NCBI GenBank assembly: GCA_036844765.1
Contig: DAIUFE010000001.1
Span: 62,001-126,000, forward strand
Length of the DNA: 64,000 nt
Direction of reading: 5' to 3'
DNA from: Thermocaproicibacter sp036844765
GTDB taxonomy: Bacteria; Bacillota; Clostridia; Oscillospirales; Acutalibacteraceae
In this document: positions 8,099 to 17,328 of the stretch, piece after piece
Numbering within the stretch: the first letter of the stretch is position 1
Layout of the letters: every line of letters starts with the position of its first letter
Program-made: the position numbers and the translations under genes
The notes under the pieces: model-generated
Database searches by the model: none
Told to the model about the DNA's origin: nothing
What the model saw: only the letters and a program-made list of their open reading frames with translations

Positions 8099-10540
8099 TC
8101 AGGAGCCCGGGTTCCCGGGCTCCTGCTGATCGGCCTGCCGCAGGTTCCGTTCCAGCCACTGCTGGTAGGTGATCAGGACCTGGCGGGGCTTGGAGCCTTC
8201 GCTCGGGCCCACGATGCCCGTCTGCTCCATCTGGTCGATGATTCTGCCGGCGCGCGCATAGCCCAGTCGCAGGCGACGCTGCAGAAAGGAGGTGGAGGCC
8301 TGTCCGCTTTCCACCACGCACTTGACGGCCTCCGGCATCATGGGGTCCGTGTCGCTCTCCGAAGCGGCGTCCGAGGGCGATTTTTTGTCCTCCGCCGCGT
8401 TTTTCTCGATCTCTTCCGCGATGCTCTCGCTGTAATCGGCCTGCTGCGATTTCTTGATGAAGCCGACGACCGACTCGATCTCGCTGTCGCTGACGAAGCA
8501 CCCCTGGATCCGCTTGGGCTTCTGCGAGCCGACGGGGGAGAACAGCATGTCCCCGTGGCCGAGGAGCTTCTCCGCGCCGCTCATGTCGAGAATGGTGCGG
8601 GAATCCACCTGCGAAGACACCGAGAACGCGATGCGGCTCGGGATGTTCGCCTTGATGATGCCCGTGATCACGTCCACCGAGGGACGCTGCGTGGCGATGA
8701 CCAGGTGCATCCCCGCCGCGCGCGCCATCTGCGCCAGGCGGCAGATGGAATCCTCCACCTCGTTGGGGGCGGCCATCATCAGGTCGGAAAGCTCGTCGAT
8801 GATGATCACGATCTGGGGCATGGACTCCATCGGCTCCCCGTCCTCGGTTTTGAAGTTCCGCGAGGCGGCGAGGGCGTTGTAGGCCTTGAGGTCCCGCACG
8901 CTGTTCTCCGCGAAGGTGCGGTACCGCTTCAGCATCTCCGCGACGGCCCAGCTCAGCGCGCCCGCGGCCTTGCGCGGGTCGGTGACGACCGGCACGAGAA
9001 GCTGCGGGATCCCGTTGTAGACGCCGAGCTCCACGACTTTGGGGTCGATCATCAGGAAGCGCACCTGCTTCGGCGTGGATTTGTAAAGCAGGCTGATGAT
9101 CATGGAGTTGATGCACACGGATTTGCCGGAGCCGGTCGCGCCCGCGATCAGCAGGTGCGGCATTTTGGCGAGGTCCGCCACGGCGACCTCGCCCGCGATG
9201 TCGCGGCCGAGCGCCACCGTGAGAGCGCTTTTCGACGCCATGAAGCTGTTGCTTTCCACCAGCTCCCGCATGCGGACGATCATGGTCTTTTTGTTCGGCA
9301 CCTCGATGCCGACGGCGGCCTTGCCGGGGATGGGGGCCTCGATGCGGATGCCGGCCGTCGCAAGGTTCATCGAAAGGTCGTCCGAAAGGTTGGTGATGCG
9401 GCTGATCTTGACGCCCGCGGCGGGCTGCAGCTCATACCGGGTGACGGCCGGGCCGCGGCTGTAACCGACGAAGGAGGTCTGCACCCCGAAGCTCTGCAGC
9501 GTCTCGACCAGCATGCGGCCGTTGGTCTGGGTCTCGCTGACGATATCCCGCTCGCTCAGGCCCTTCGTCGTCTCCAGCATCGAGACGGGGGGAAAATGGT
9601 AGCTCCCGTCCTCCGGCTGCTCGAAGACCTCCTGCGGGGAAGGGGCGGGCTGCGCCGGGGGCCGGGTCCCCGGCGCGGCCTTGGCTTCCGCGGCGGGCGC
9701 GGGCGCGGCGGGCTTGCCGGCCTCCGGCGCCGGATTTTCCGGCTGCCGGTCCCCGAAGCGGAAGACCTTTTCCAGCTGCTCGAGCTGTTTGCTCTTTTTC
9801 GGCTGCGCCGGCTTCGCGTCGGACGACCGCACGGGGTGCTCCGGCAGATCCTCCGGCTCGAGGGGCACGTCGATCTCCGCTTCCTCGCGGTTGCGCTCGA
9901 TCTCCCGGCGCTCCCGCGCGGAGCCGAGATTCGACACCACGGCGTCCGCCGGCCTGGCGATCGTCCTGAAAAGCTGGATCAGGCTTGTCCCGGTCAGGAT
10001 CATGATCAGCACGAACAGCAGCAGCAGCAGGACGATCCTCGCGCCGACCAGGCCGAGCGCCGCGGCCGCCGGGATGCCGAGCAGGCCGCCGAACAGGCCC
10101 GCGCCGACATGCCGCGCCCCGTCGGCGTACAGCGCCGCCAGGCTTTGCCGGTACGAGGCGACCGGCACGGCCGCGGGCATCCGGAAGACCTGGACCGTGG
10201 CGCAGAAGAACACGATCACGGCGGCCATCAGGGCCAGCTTTCTCCCGGAGTGCCCGACCGGCTTTTCGAGGGCGGTCGCGACGGATATGTAAAGCAGGAG
10301 GATGGGCCAGAGGATCGCGCAGTTGCCGAACAGGCCGAGCAGAACCTCGTGAAACCACCGCCAGACATGGTCGCCCTCGATCAGGACCAGGCAGACCGTC
10401 AGGATCCCCGCGGCGAACAGGATCACGGCGTTCGTCTGGCTGCGCTGGCGCGCCGCCTGCGCCTCCCGTTCGTTCCCGGCCCCCGCCGCGCGGCGGGGAG
10501 AGGCGTTCTTTCTGCGCTTTGTTTCCTTTTTCCTTGCCAA
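8099..10540 (-). CDS. FtsK/SpoIIIE-family DNA translocase
   Basis: This 813-residue protein pumps chromosomal DNA across a division or sporulation septum. It has roughly four N-terminal membrane segments (residues 35-185), an acidic, Pro/Ala-rich linker (about 200-320), a RecA-like motor with Walker A GATGSGKS and Walker B IVIIIDELSD, and a C-terminal winged-helix gamma domain of the KOPS/SRS-reading type. The start is TTG (10538-10540) with AGGTGA six bases ahead. Neighbouring tepA and the spore-forming context favour a SpoIIIE-like role, but the sequence alone does not separate it from FtsK. Confidence 0.95.
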   Translation of the reverse strand: MARKKETKRRKNASPRRAAGAGNEREAQAARQRSQTNAVILFAAGILTVCLVLIEGDHVWRWFHEVLLGLFGNCAILWPILLLYISVATALEKPVGHSGRKLALMAAVIVFFCATVQVFRMPAAVPVASYRQSLAALYADGARHVGAGLFGGLLGIPAAAALGLVGARIVLLLLLFVLIMILTGTSLIQLFRTIARPADAVVSNLGSARERREIERNREEAEIDVPLEPEDLPEHPVRSSDAKPAQPKKSKQLEQLEKVFRFGDRQPENPAPEAGKPAAPAPAAEAKAAPGTRPPAQPAPSPQEVFEQPEDGSYHFPPVSMLETTKGLSERDIVSETQTNGRMLVETLQSFGVQTSFVGYSRGPAVTRYELQPAAGVKISRITNLSDDLSMNLATAGIRIEAPIPGKAAVGIEVPNKKTMIVRMRELVESNSFMASKSALTVALGRDIAGEVAVADLAKMPHLLIAGATGSGKSVCINSMIISLLYKSTPKQVRFLMIDPKVVELGVYNGIPQLLVPVVTDPRKAAGALSWAVAEMLKRYRTFAENSVRDLKAYNALAASRNFKTEDGEPMESMPQIVIIIDELSDLMMAAPNEVEDSICRLAQMARAAGMHLVIATQRPSVDVITGIIKANIPSRIAFSVSSQVDSRTILDMSGAEKLLGHGDMLFSPVGSQKPKRIQGCFVSDSEIESVVGFIKKSQQADYSESIAEEIEKNAAEDKKSPSDAASESDTDPMMPEAVKCVVESGQASTSFLQRRLRLGYARAGRIIDQMEQTGIVGPSEGSKPRQVLITYQQWLERNLRQADQQEPGNPGS

Positions 10541-10566
10541 AGTTCTTCACCTGGTCTTTCAGAAAT

Positions 10567-11496
10567 TCAGATTTGCCCCGTCCCGATAGGGACGCCGGTC
10601 CCGCGCTCGATCAGACCCAGGACCACGGCGACGGCCCCGAGGGCCAGCGTGTAGATGGCGAAAACGGGCAGCCGGTCCGTCGCCACCATCCAGCGCAGGA
10701 GCCGGATGGCGAAGAAGCCGACCACCGCCGCCGTGACGATCCCCGCGGCCATCGGCGCCGCGCCGATCTCCGCCGGCTGCGGCGCAGCCTCCTTCAGCTC
10801 CAGCAGGGCGGCGGCGAGGATGGAAGGGATGCCGATCACAAACGAATAATCGAGCGCCGACCGCCGGTCGATCCCGCGCATCAGCCCGGCCGAAAGGGTC
10901 GAGCCGGAGCGGGAAAGCCCCGGGAACACGGCCGCGGCGCACTGTGCCAGCCCGACGGCCAGCGCGTCGGGGGCGCGGAACGCCTTTCTGCCGCCCAGCG
11001 GCCGCCCGCCGGGGCTGAGGCGGCTCGCCTGCGTCCTGCGGTCCGCCAGGATGCCGAGGGTCAGCAGCACCGAGGTGCCGATCAGCGCGAAACCTTCGAT
11101 CACGACGTCCCCGTCCGTCGCCCACAGGTCCGCGAAATCCTTGATTTTCATTCCGGTCCCCGGCACGGGGAGAAACAGCAGGAACAGGGGGATCAGGCCG
11201 AGAATCAGCATGACCAGCAGGCGCCGGTCGGGGCTCATACCCTTCCGGCGGAAGCGCCCCGTGAACAGGTCGCGGAGCAGGAGCGCCAGCTCGCGCAGAA
11301 GCCGCCACACCAATCCGCGGTAGACCGCGACGACGGCGATCAGCGTGCCGAGGTGCAGCATCACGTCGAACAGCAGGCTGCCGACCCGTATCCCGAAGAA
11401 ATGCTGGCTCAGGGAAAGGTGCCCGCTGCTGGAGATCGGGAGGAATTCCGTGGCGCCCTGGATAAAGCCCTGAAAAATCGCTTGCAAGACAGTCAT
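10567..11496 (-). CDS. uppP: Undecaprenyl-diphosphatase (BacA/UppP)
   Basis: UppP removes a phosphate from undecaprenyl pyrophosphate so that the lipid carrier can be reused in cell-wall synthesis; extra copies give bacitracin tolerance. The 309-residue protein is polytopic and has both catalytic blocks: GATEFLPISSSGHL near the N terminus and SRSGST in the middle. It sits between tepA and the DNA translocase, 26 bases from the latter's TTG. Confidence 0.94.
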   Translation of the reverse strand: MTVLQAIFQGFIQGATEFLPISSSGHLSLSQHFFGIRVGSLLFDVMLHLGTLIAVVAVYRGLVWRLLRELALLLRDLFTGRFRRKGMSPDRRLLVMLILGLIPLFLLFLPVPGTGMKIKDFADLWATDGDVVIEGFALIGTSVLLTLGILADRRTQASRLSPGGRPLGGRKAFRAPDALAVGLAQCAAAVFPGLSRSGSTLSAGLMRGIDRRSALDYSFVIGIPSILAAALLELKEAAPQPAEIGAAPMAAGIVTAAVVGFFAIRLLRWMVATDRLPVFAIYTLALGAVAVVLGLIERGTGVPIGTGQI

Positions 11497-11574
11497 GAAG
11501 GCAGTCTTCCCTTTATGTAGGATTTGTGGGGCCCGTATGTAGGGGCGGCGCGGGCCGCCCGGCCGGAAAACGGT

Positions 11575-12339
11575 TCAGACTCTCGCTTCCACCCCCGCCT
11601 TCAGGCTTTTTTCGGCGGGCGCGCCTTTGGGGTCCTGCTTCCGCTTTTTGCCCCGGTCGATCATGCCGTAAAGGCAGTCCACCGCGTCGGAAAGCCCGCC
11701 AAGCGAATCGATCAGCCCTTCCTTCACGGCCTGCGGGCCGTCGAGGACCGTGCCGATATCCAGGACCAGCTCTTTCGTATTCATCGAAAGCTCTTCCAGG
11801 CGGCCGGCGGAAATATGGGAATGCTGCGTGATGAACGTGGTGATGCGCTGCTGCATGCGCTCGAAATAATCCAGCGTCTGCGGCACGCCGAGCATCATCC
11901 CGTTCATGCGCACGGGATGGATGGTGATGGTGGCGCTCGGGACGATGAAGGAGCGCTTTGCCGCGACGGCCAGCGGCGCCCCGATGGAATGCCCGCCCCC
12001 CAGCACGATGGAGACCGTCGGCTTCTTCATGCCGGCCACCAGCTCCGCGAGGGCGAGGCCCGCCTCGACGTCCCCGCCCACCGTGTTCAGGATCATGAGC
12101 AGCCCGTCGACGCCGGGGTCCTCCTCGACCGCGATCAGCTGCGGGATCACGTGCTCGTACTTCGTGGTTTTGTTCTGCGAGGATAAAATGGTATGACCCT
12201 CGATCTGCCCGATGATCGTGAGGCAGTAGATCACGTGGCGGCCGTCCCCCGTGATGACGGAGCCGCTTTCCACCACGCGGTCGGCGGGCCGGTCGTCCCT
12301 TTCTTTTTTCTCGTCGCGCGTGTCCGTATCGTTTTTCAT
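11575..12339 (-). CDS. tepA: ClpP-fold serine protease, TepA (translocation-enhancing) family
   Basis: This 254-residue protein has the ClpP/crotonase fold with a probable nucleophile S118 in GGGHSIGAP and H141 in TIHPVRMNG. The GHSIG context and overall layout match TepA/YmfB of Bacillus subtilis, which lies near spoIIIE there too. Its target is uncertain; in Bacillus it has been linked to protein export and spore outgrowth. No signal peptide is visible. A GGAGG SD stands ahead of the ATG but partly overlaps a hairpin (12346-12372). Confidence 0.85.
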   Translation of the reverse strand: MKNDTDTRDEKKERDDRPADRVVESGSVITGDGRHVIYCLTIIGQIEGHTILSSQNKTTKYEHVIPQLIAVEEDPGVDGLLMILNTVGGDVEAGLALAELVAGMKKPTVSIVLGGGHSIGAPLAVAAKRSFIVPSATITIHPVRMNGMMLGVPQTLDYFERMQQRITTFITQHSHISAGRLEELSMNTKELVLDIGTVLDGPQAVKEGLIDSLGGLSDAVDCLYGMIDRGKKRKQDPKGAPAEKSLKAGVEARV

Positions 12340-12345
12340 AAGGCA

Positions 12346-12372
12346 CCTCCCAAGGTAGTATTCTGCCTTGGG
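12346..12372 (-). promoter_or_regulatory. Hairpin overlapping the tepA ribosome-binding site
   Basis: A 7-bp stem (12349-12355 with 12366-12372, 10-nt loop) lies in the tepA leader, and its lower strand contains two bases of the GGAGG SD (12346-12350). It could dampen translation initiation. It has no T-run, so it is not a terminator. Confidence 0.4.
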
Positions 12373-12423
12373 AAGGCCGGAACATACGCCCGCCGCGCCG
12401 GCCGCCCGTCTAAATCCAATTTT

Positions 12424-12452
12424 ATTATAGCATCCGGCGCTTTATTCATCAA
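12424..12452 (-). promoter_or_regulatory. Sigma-A-type promoter for tepA
   Basis: On the minus strand, TTGATG (12452-12447) and TATAAT (12429-12424) are 17 bases apart, about 85 bases upstream of the tepA start. It diverges from the acn promoter; the two -35 boxes are about 50 bases apart. Confidence 0.65.
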
Positions 12453-12500
12453 GGAATTTGCCCCGAATGCAAAAATAATTCCCTTCCGCAAGTTAAGAGA

Positions 12501-12529
12501 TTGACAAGGTGCTCTTTTTCATCCATAAT
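12501..12529 (+). promoter_or_regulatory. Sigma-A-type promoter for the acn operon
   Basis: A perfect TTGACA (12501-12506) is followed after 17 bases by CATAAT (12524-12529). The predicted leader before acn is about 125 bases long; I see no recognisable riboswitch or terminator in it. The remaining sequence between tepA and acn (12340-12660) shows nothing else apart from the tepA promoter and hairpin. Confidence 0.75.
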
Positions 12530-12660
12530 ACAAGTGGGATTCCTGTCGGGATTCTTTATTCCCGGCACGCTCGCTTCTGCAACATTTTTTACGTCCGCTG
12601 CAATTTTCGTCCGGGCGCGGCCGGGGTTCTCGACATCAAAAGGGAAAAGAGGGGCCAAAA

Positions 12661-14601
12661 ATGGGGCTGACGCTGGCTCAGAAGATCATAAAGAAGCACC
12701 TGCTCAGCGGCGAAATGACCGTCGGGAGCGAGATCGGGCTCAAAATCGACCAGACCCTGACGCAGGACGCGACGGGGACCATGGCTTATCTGGAATTTGA
12801 AGCGATGGGGGTGCCGCGCGTCAAAACGGAGCGGTCCGTCGCCTACGTGGACCACAACACCCTTCAGACGGGGTTTGAGAACGCGGACGACCACCGGTTC
12901 ATCCGGTCCGCCGCGAGAAAGTTCGGAGTCTATTATTCCCGCCCGGGCAACGGGATCTGCCACCAGGTCCATCTGGAACGGTTCGGCGTGCCCGGCAAAA
13001 CGCTGATCGGCTCCGACAGCCACACCCCCACGGGGGGCGGCCTCGGGATGCTCGCCATGGGGGCGGGCGGTCTCGACGTGGCGGCCGCCATGGGCGGCGG
13101 GCCGTATTATATCGCGATGCCGAAGATTCTGCGCGTGGAGCTGACGGGGAAGCTGCCGCCGTGGGTCGGCGCGAAGGACGTGATCCTCGAGGTCCTGCGC
13201 CGGCTCTCCGTCAAGGGCGGCGTGGGAAAGATTCTGGAATACGGCGGCGAGGGGGTGAAGAGCCTCTCCGTCCCCGAGCGCGCCACCATCGCCAACATGG
13301 GGGCGGAGCTCGGCGCCACGACGTCGGTCTTTCCGTCCGACGAGGTCACGCGCGGATTCCTCAAAGCGCAGGGCAGGGAAGGGGACTGGACGGAGCTGCT
13401 GCCGGACCCCGGCGCGGAATACGACGGGACCCTCCGCCTTGACCTTTCGTCCCTCGCGCCGCTCGCGGCCTGCCCGTACAGCCCGGACGCGGTGAAGGAG
13501 GTGGCGCAGATCGGGCCGATCAAAATCGACCAGGTCTGCATCGGCTCCTGCACCAACTCCTCCTACCGGGATCTGATGCGCGTGGCCTCCATCCTGAAAG
13601 GGAAGACCGTCCACCCGGACGTGAGCCTGACGATCTCGCCCGGTTCCCGGCAGGTGTACCGCATGCTGGCGGAAAACGGCGCGCTCGCCGACCTGATCGG
13701 CTGCGGCGCGCGGATCCTGGAGTGCGCGTGCGGGCCGTGCATCGGCATGGGGCAGGCCCCCGGCTCGGGCGGCGTCTCGCTGCGCACGTTCAACCGCAAC
13801 TTCCTCGGGCGCTCCGGCACCGCGGACGCCCGGGTCTATCTCGTCAGCCCGGAGACGGCCGCGGCTTCCGCCCTCGCGGGGGTGCTGATGGACCCGAGGG
13901 CCCTGGGGGAAGAAACGCCGGTCGGCGACCCCGGTTCCTTCGAGGCGGACGACGGCATGATCCTTCCGCCCGCGCCGCCGGAGGAAGCGGAAAGCGTCCG
14001 CATCCTGCGCGGGCCGAACATCAAGGGCTTCCCGAAAACCTCCCCGCTGCCGGAAAGCATCCGCGCGAAGGCTCTGCTCAAGGTCGGGGACAACATCACG
14101 ACCGACCACATCATGCCGGCCGGCTCCAAAATTCTGCCGTACCGGTCGAACATCCCCTATCTTTCGCAGTTTTGCTTTGCGGTTTGCGACAGAGAATTTC
14201 CCGAGCGCTGCAAAAAATACGGGACCGGCGTCATCGTGGGCGGCGCGAACTACGGGCAGGGCTCCTCGCGGGAGCACGCCGCGCTTGTGCCGCTGTACCT
14301 CGGCATCCGCGCCGTGCTCGCGAAAAGCTTCGCGCGCATCCACTGCGCGAACCTGGTCAACGCGGGCATCCTGCCGCTCGTATTCCTCGACGAAAAAGAC
14401 TATGACGGCGTCGACGCGATGGACGACCTCGAGCTTCCGGACGTCCGGCAGGCCGTGGCTGCGGGGACGGAGATCGCCGTCCGCAACCGGACGAAAGGAA
14501 CGGAGTTCCGCGCCCGGGCCGTGCTGACGCCGCGCCAGCGCGCGGTCGTCCTGGCCGGCGGCCTTCTCGACTACACGCGTGAAAAAGGCGGAAGGGGATA
14601 A
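12661..14601 (+). CDS. acn: Aconitate hydratase
   Basis: Aconitase isomerises citrate to isocitrate through a [4Fe-4S] cluster. The 646-residue protein has the cluster ligands in CIGSCTN (about 13540-13560) and CACGPC (about 13720-13740), the N-terminal DQTLTQDATG block and the swivel-domain QGSSREHAA motif. This short form is common in Clostridia and resembles the mitochondrial-type and homoaconitase-like branch more than the 890-residue AcnA. It heads a plus-strand run with traX, icd and rex. Aconitase plus isocitrate dehydrogenase makes 2-oxoglutarate, probably for glutamate synthesis. Citrate synthase is not in the window. Confidence 0.93.
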   Translation: MGLTLAQKIIKKHLLSGEMTVGSEIGLKIDQTLTQDATGTMAYLEFEAMGVPRVKTERSVAYVDHNTLQTGFENADDHRFIRSAARKFGVYYSRPGNGICHQVHLERFGVPGKTLIGSDSHTPTGGGLGMLAMGAGGLDVAAAMGGGPYYIAMPKILRVELTGKLPPWVGAKDVILEVLRRLSVKGGVGKILEYGGEGVKSLSVPERATIANMGAELGATTSVFPSDEVTRGFLKAQGREGDWTELLPDPGAEYDGTLRLDLSSLAPLAACPYSPDAVKEVAQIGPIKIDQVCIGSCTNSSYRDLMRVASILKGKTVHPDVSLTISPGSRQVYRMLAENGALADLIGCGARILECACGPCIGMGQAPGSGGVSLRTFNRNFLGRSGTADARVYLVSPETAAASALAGVLMDPRALGEETPVGDPGSFEADDGMILPPAPPEEAESVRILRGPNIKGFPKTSPLPESIRAKALLKVGDNITTDHIMPAGSKILPYRSNIPYLSQFCFAVCDREFPERCKKYGTGVIVGGANYGQGSSREHAALVPLYLGIRAVLAKSFARIHCANLVNAGILPLVFLDEKDYDGVDAMDDLELPDVRQAVAAGTEIAVRNRTKGTEFRARAVLTPRQRAVVLAGGLLDYTREKGGRG

Positions 14602-14604
14602 AAT

Positions 14605-15351
14605 ATGGAGCGGCGCGCAGGGGGACTGACCGGAAACCAGATCAAATGGATCGCGATCTTCGCCATGCTGATCGACCATCTCGCGTGGGCGTTCGTGCCG
14701 ACCTATTCCGCCCTGGGGCAGGCGATGCACATCGTCGGCCGCATCACCGCCCCGACCATGTGCTTTTTCATCGCGGAGGGCTACGCCCACACGCGCAGTG
14801 TGGGGCGGTACGCGCTTCGCCTGGGGATTTTCGCGCTGATCTCGCAGGCTCCGTTCACCTATTTCGAGACCGGGAAATTGCAGCTTTTCTCCGACCGGTT
14901 CCTGGCCACGGGCGACCCCTCGGAGGCTTTCAGCGTGATCTACACGCTGTTTCTCAGCCTGCTGGCGGTGTGGGCCTGGGATTCCATCCGGAGCGCGCTG
15001 CTGCGGTTCCTGGCCGTCGGCGGCCTGTGCATTCTCGCCCTGCCGGGCGACTGGATGTTCTTCGACGTGCTGTTTTCCGTCGTCTTCTGGATTTACCGGG
15101 ACGACCGGCGGGAGCAGGCGAAACAGTTCGCCGTTTTGGCCGCCCTGACGGTGGCGACGTCCTGCGCGCTCGCGCTCCTCGCCGGGCAGCCGGCCTATAC
15201 GCAGCTGTTCCAGGCGGGGCTGTTCCTGTGCCTCCCGATCCTGCTGCAGTACAACGGCGAGCGGGGCGGAAGCAGAAATTCCAAATGGACTTTTTACATC
15301 TTCTATCCGGCGCATCTGGCCGTCATCGGGTGGCTGGAAAGCTTACTCTGA
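14605..15351 (+). CDS. TraX-like polytopic membrane protein
   Basis: The 248-residue protein has about eight hydrophobic segments and begins LTGNQIKWIAIFAMLIDH, a TraX-family signature with the IDH motif. TraX acetylates F-pilin in plasmids, but chromosomal homologues in Firmicutes have no known substrate. The start is three bases after the acn stop with an AAGGGG SD, so it is co-transcribed with acn and icd even though its role is not obviously metabolic. No conjugation gene is present, so a transfer role is not supported. Confidence 0.8.
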   Translation: MERRAGGLTGNQIKWIAIFAMLIDHLAWAFVPTYSALGQAMHIVGRITAPTMCFFIAEGYAHTRSVGRYALRLGIFALISQAPFTYFETGKLQLFSDRFLATGDPSEAFSVIYTLFLSLLAVWAWDSIRSALLRFLAVGGLCILALPGDWMFFDVLFSVVFWIYRDDRREQAKQFAVLAALTVATSCALALLAGQPAYTQLFQAGLFLCLPILLQYNGERGGSRNSKWTFYIFYPAHLAVIGWLESLL

Positions 15352-15372
15352 AGTTTGGGAGGGCCTGCCGCA

Positions 15373-16584
15373 ATGGCTGAAAGAATCAGGATGAAAACCC
15401 CGCTGGTCGAGATGGACGGGGACGAGATGACGCGCGTGATCTGGCAGAAAATCAAGGAGATCCTTCTGATCCCGTATATTGACCTGAAAACGGAATATTA
15501 TGATTTGGGGCTTCCAAACCGCGACGCCACGGACGACCGGGTGACGGCGGAAGCGGCGGAAGCGATGAAACGATACGGCGTGGGCGTCAAATGCGCGACC
15601 ATCACGCCGAACGCGGACCGCGTGAAGGAATACGGGCTGAAAAAGATGTGGAAATCGCCCAACGGGACGATCCGCGCGATGCTGGACGGGACGGTCTTCC
15701 GCACGCCGATCCTGGTCCGGGGGATCGTTCCGCTGATCCCGGGGTGGAAAAAGCCGATCACCGTCGCCCGCCACGCCTACGGCGACATCTACCGCGCCGC
15801 CGAGCTGTCCGTCCCGGCCGGGGCGAAGGCGGAGCTGGTCGTCACGAAGGCGGACGGCGGCGTGGAGCGCGCGCCGATCCACGAGTTCGACACCCCCGGC
15901 GTGATCCAGGGGCAGTACAATATCGACCGCAGCATCCGCGGCTTTGCGAGATCCTGCTTCCAGTTCGCGCTGGACGCGAAAAAGGACCTCTGGTTCGCCA
16001 CGAAGGACACCATTTCAAAGAAATACGACCGCCGCTTCAAGGATATTTTCAGCGGGCTTTACGAGGCGGAGTACCGCGAAAAGTTCAGAGAGGCGGGCAT
16101 CTCCTATTTTTACACGCTGATCGACGACGCCGTCGCGCGGGTGATCCGCTCGGAAGGCGGGTTCGTCTGGGCCTGCAAGAACTACGACGGCGACGTGATG
16201 AGCGATATGGTCGCCACGGCGTTCGGCAGCCTGGCCATGATGACCAGCGTGCTGGTCTCGCCGGACGGCGTCTATGAATACGAGGCCGCGCACGGCACGG
16301 TGCAGCGCCATTACTATAAGTACCGGAATGGGGAGAAGACCTCCACCAACTCCATGGCGACGCTGTTCGCCTGGACGGGCGCGCTGAAAAAACGCGCCGA
16401 GCTGGACCGGCTCCCCGGACTGGCGCGTTTTGCGGAAGAGCTGGAGCGCGCCTCCGTCCAGACGATCGAAGACGGGGTCATGACGGGCGATCTGGCGAGG
16501 ATTTCGACCCTGCCGGACAAGCGCGTCGTCGAGACCGTGGAATTTCTGAATCAGGTTGGCCAAAGGCTTCGGGACCTGATCTGA
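15373..16584 (+). CDS. icd: NADP-dependent isocitrate dehydrogenase (type II, dimeric)
   Basis: Icd oxidatively decarboxylates isocitrate to 2-oxoglutarate. The 403-residue protein belongs to the eukaryote-like type II family: it starts MKTPLVEMDGDEMTRVIW, has the SPNGTIR substrate block and the YEYEAAHGTV segment. An in-frame TTG at 15355 lies within the GGGAGG SD, so the ATG at 15373, 10 bases after that SD, is chosen. It follows traX by 21 bases and precedes rex. Confidence 0.94.
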   Translation: MAERIRMKTPLVEMDGDEMTRVIWQKIKEILLIPYIDLKTEYYDLGLPNRDATDDRVTAEAAEAMKRYGVGVKCATITPNADRVKEYGLKKMWKSPNGTIRAMLDGTVFRTPILVRGIVPLIPGWKKPITVARHAYGDIYRAAELSVPAGAKAELVVTKADGGVERAPIHEFDTPGVIQGQYNIDRSIRGFARSCFQFALDAKKDLWFATKDTISKKYDRRFKDIFSGLYEAEYREKFREAGISYFYTLIDDAVARVIRSEGGFVWACKNYDGDVMSDMVATAFGSLAMMTSVLVSPDGVYEYEAAHGTVQRHYYKYRNGEKTSTNSMATLFAWTGALKKRAELDRLPGLARFAEELERASVQTIEDGVMTGDLARISTLPDKRVVETVEFLNQVGQRLRDLI

Positions 16585-16619
16585 AATGCGGCTTTTTAGA
16601 TTTTGGGAGGAGTGATCGT

Positions 16620-17327
16620 ATGCCAAAGCGCGAAAATATCTCGATGTCGGTCATCCGGCGATTGCCCCGGTATTACCGGTTTCTGTTCCACCTTCGGGAG
16701 GACGGCGTCACAAGGATCTCCTCGACGGAACTTTCCGAGAAGCTGGGGCTCACCGCTTCGCAGATCCGCCAGGACCTGAACTGCTTCGGCGGCTTCGGGC
16801 AGCAGGGCTACGGCTACATGGTCGGCCCGCTCTGCGACGAGATCGGCAGGATCATCGGCCTTTCCAACGACTACAGGGCCGTTCTTCTGGGCGCGGGAAA
16901 CCTCGGCCGCGCGATCGCGCTGCACATGTCCTTCCGCGCGGAGGGCTTCCAGCTGGTCGGCGTGTTCGACATCGCCCCGGAAAAGATCGGGGAACAGCTC
17001 GGGCGCCTGACCGTGCGGAACGTCGCCGCGCTGGAGGATTTCTGCCAAGAGAACAAACCCGTCATGGCTGTGCTCTGCGTGCCCCGCGGTTCGGTGGAAA
17101 CCCTCTCGGACCGCCTGTACCGCGCGGGTATCCGGAATTTCTGGAATTTCAGCCATTACGACATCACCCTGAAATATCCGGATACTCTGGTGGAAAACGT
17201 GCATCTTAACGACAGCCTGATGACCCTGTGCTACCGGATCTCCCATTCCGCGCCCCGCGCGGAAGCGGCCCGGCCGCACACGGGCGTCTCCGCAAGCGAC
17301 AGTACGACAGCGATAAGGAGGATTTGA
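16620..17327 (+). CDS. rex: Redox-sensing transcriptional repressor Rex
   Basis: Rex represses fermentation and respiration genes and leaves DNA when the NADH/NAD+ ratio rises. The 235-residue protein has an N-terminal winged helix (residues 10-80) with the recognition block TASQIRQDLNCFGGFGQQGYGY, shown here as TASQIRQDLN and GQQGYGY, and a Rossmann domain with GAGNLG (91-96). The SD is a GGGAGG 9 bases ahead. The C-terminal 25 residues are Ala/Arg/Thr-rich and extend beyond the core domain. I saw no clear Rex palindrome at the acn or ackA promoters. Confidence 0.95.
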   Translation: MPKRENISMSVIRRLPRYYRFLFHLREDGVTRISSTELSEKLGLTASQIRQDLNCFGGFGQQGYGYMVGPLCDEIGRIIGLSNDYRAVLLGAGNLGRAIALHMSFRAEGFQLVGVFDIAPEKIGEQLGRLTVRNVAALEDFCQENKPVMAVLCVPRGSVETLSDRLYRAGIRNFWNFSHYDITLKYPDTLVENVHLNDSLMTLCYRISHSAPRAEAARPHTGVSASDSTTAIRRI

Positions 17328-17328
17328 A

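Noticed and set aside
12589..15315. 908-codon minus-strand frame opposite acn and traX
   Set aside because: It is a shadow of GC-rich codons; acn and traX are unmistakable and have a promoter and SDs.
14605..15351. TraX as a sign of a conjugative element
   Set aside because: No relaxase, coupling protein, integrase or repeats surround it, and it is embedded in a metabolic operon; chromosomal TraX-like genes are common in Firmicutes.
15355..15372. TTG start for icd at 15355
   Set aside because: The TTG lies inside the SD of the ATG at 15373 and would add residues absent from the family.
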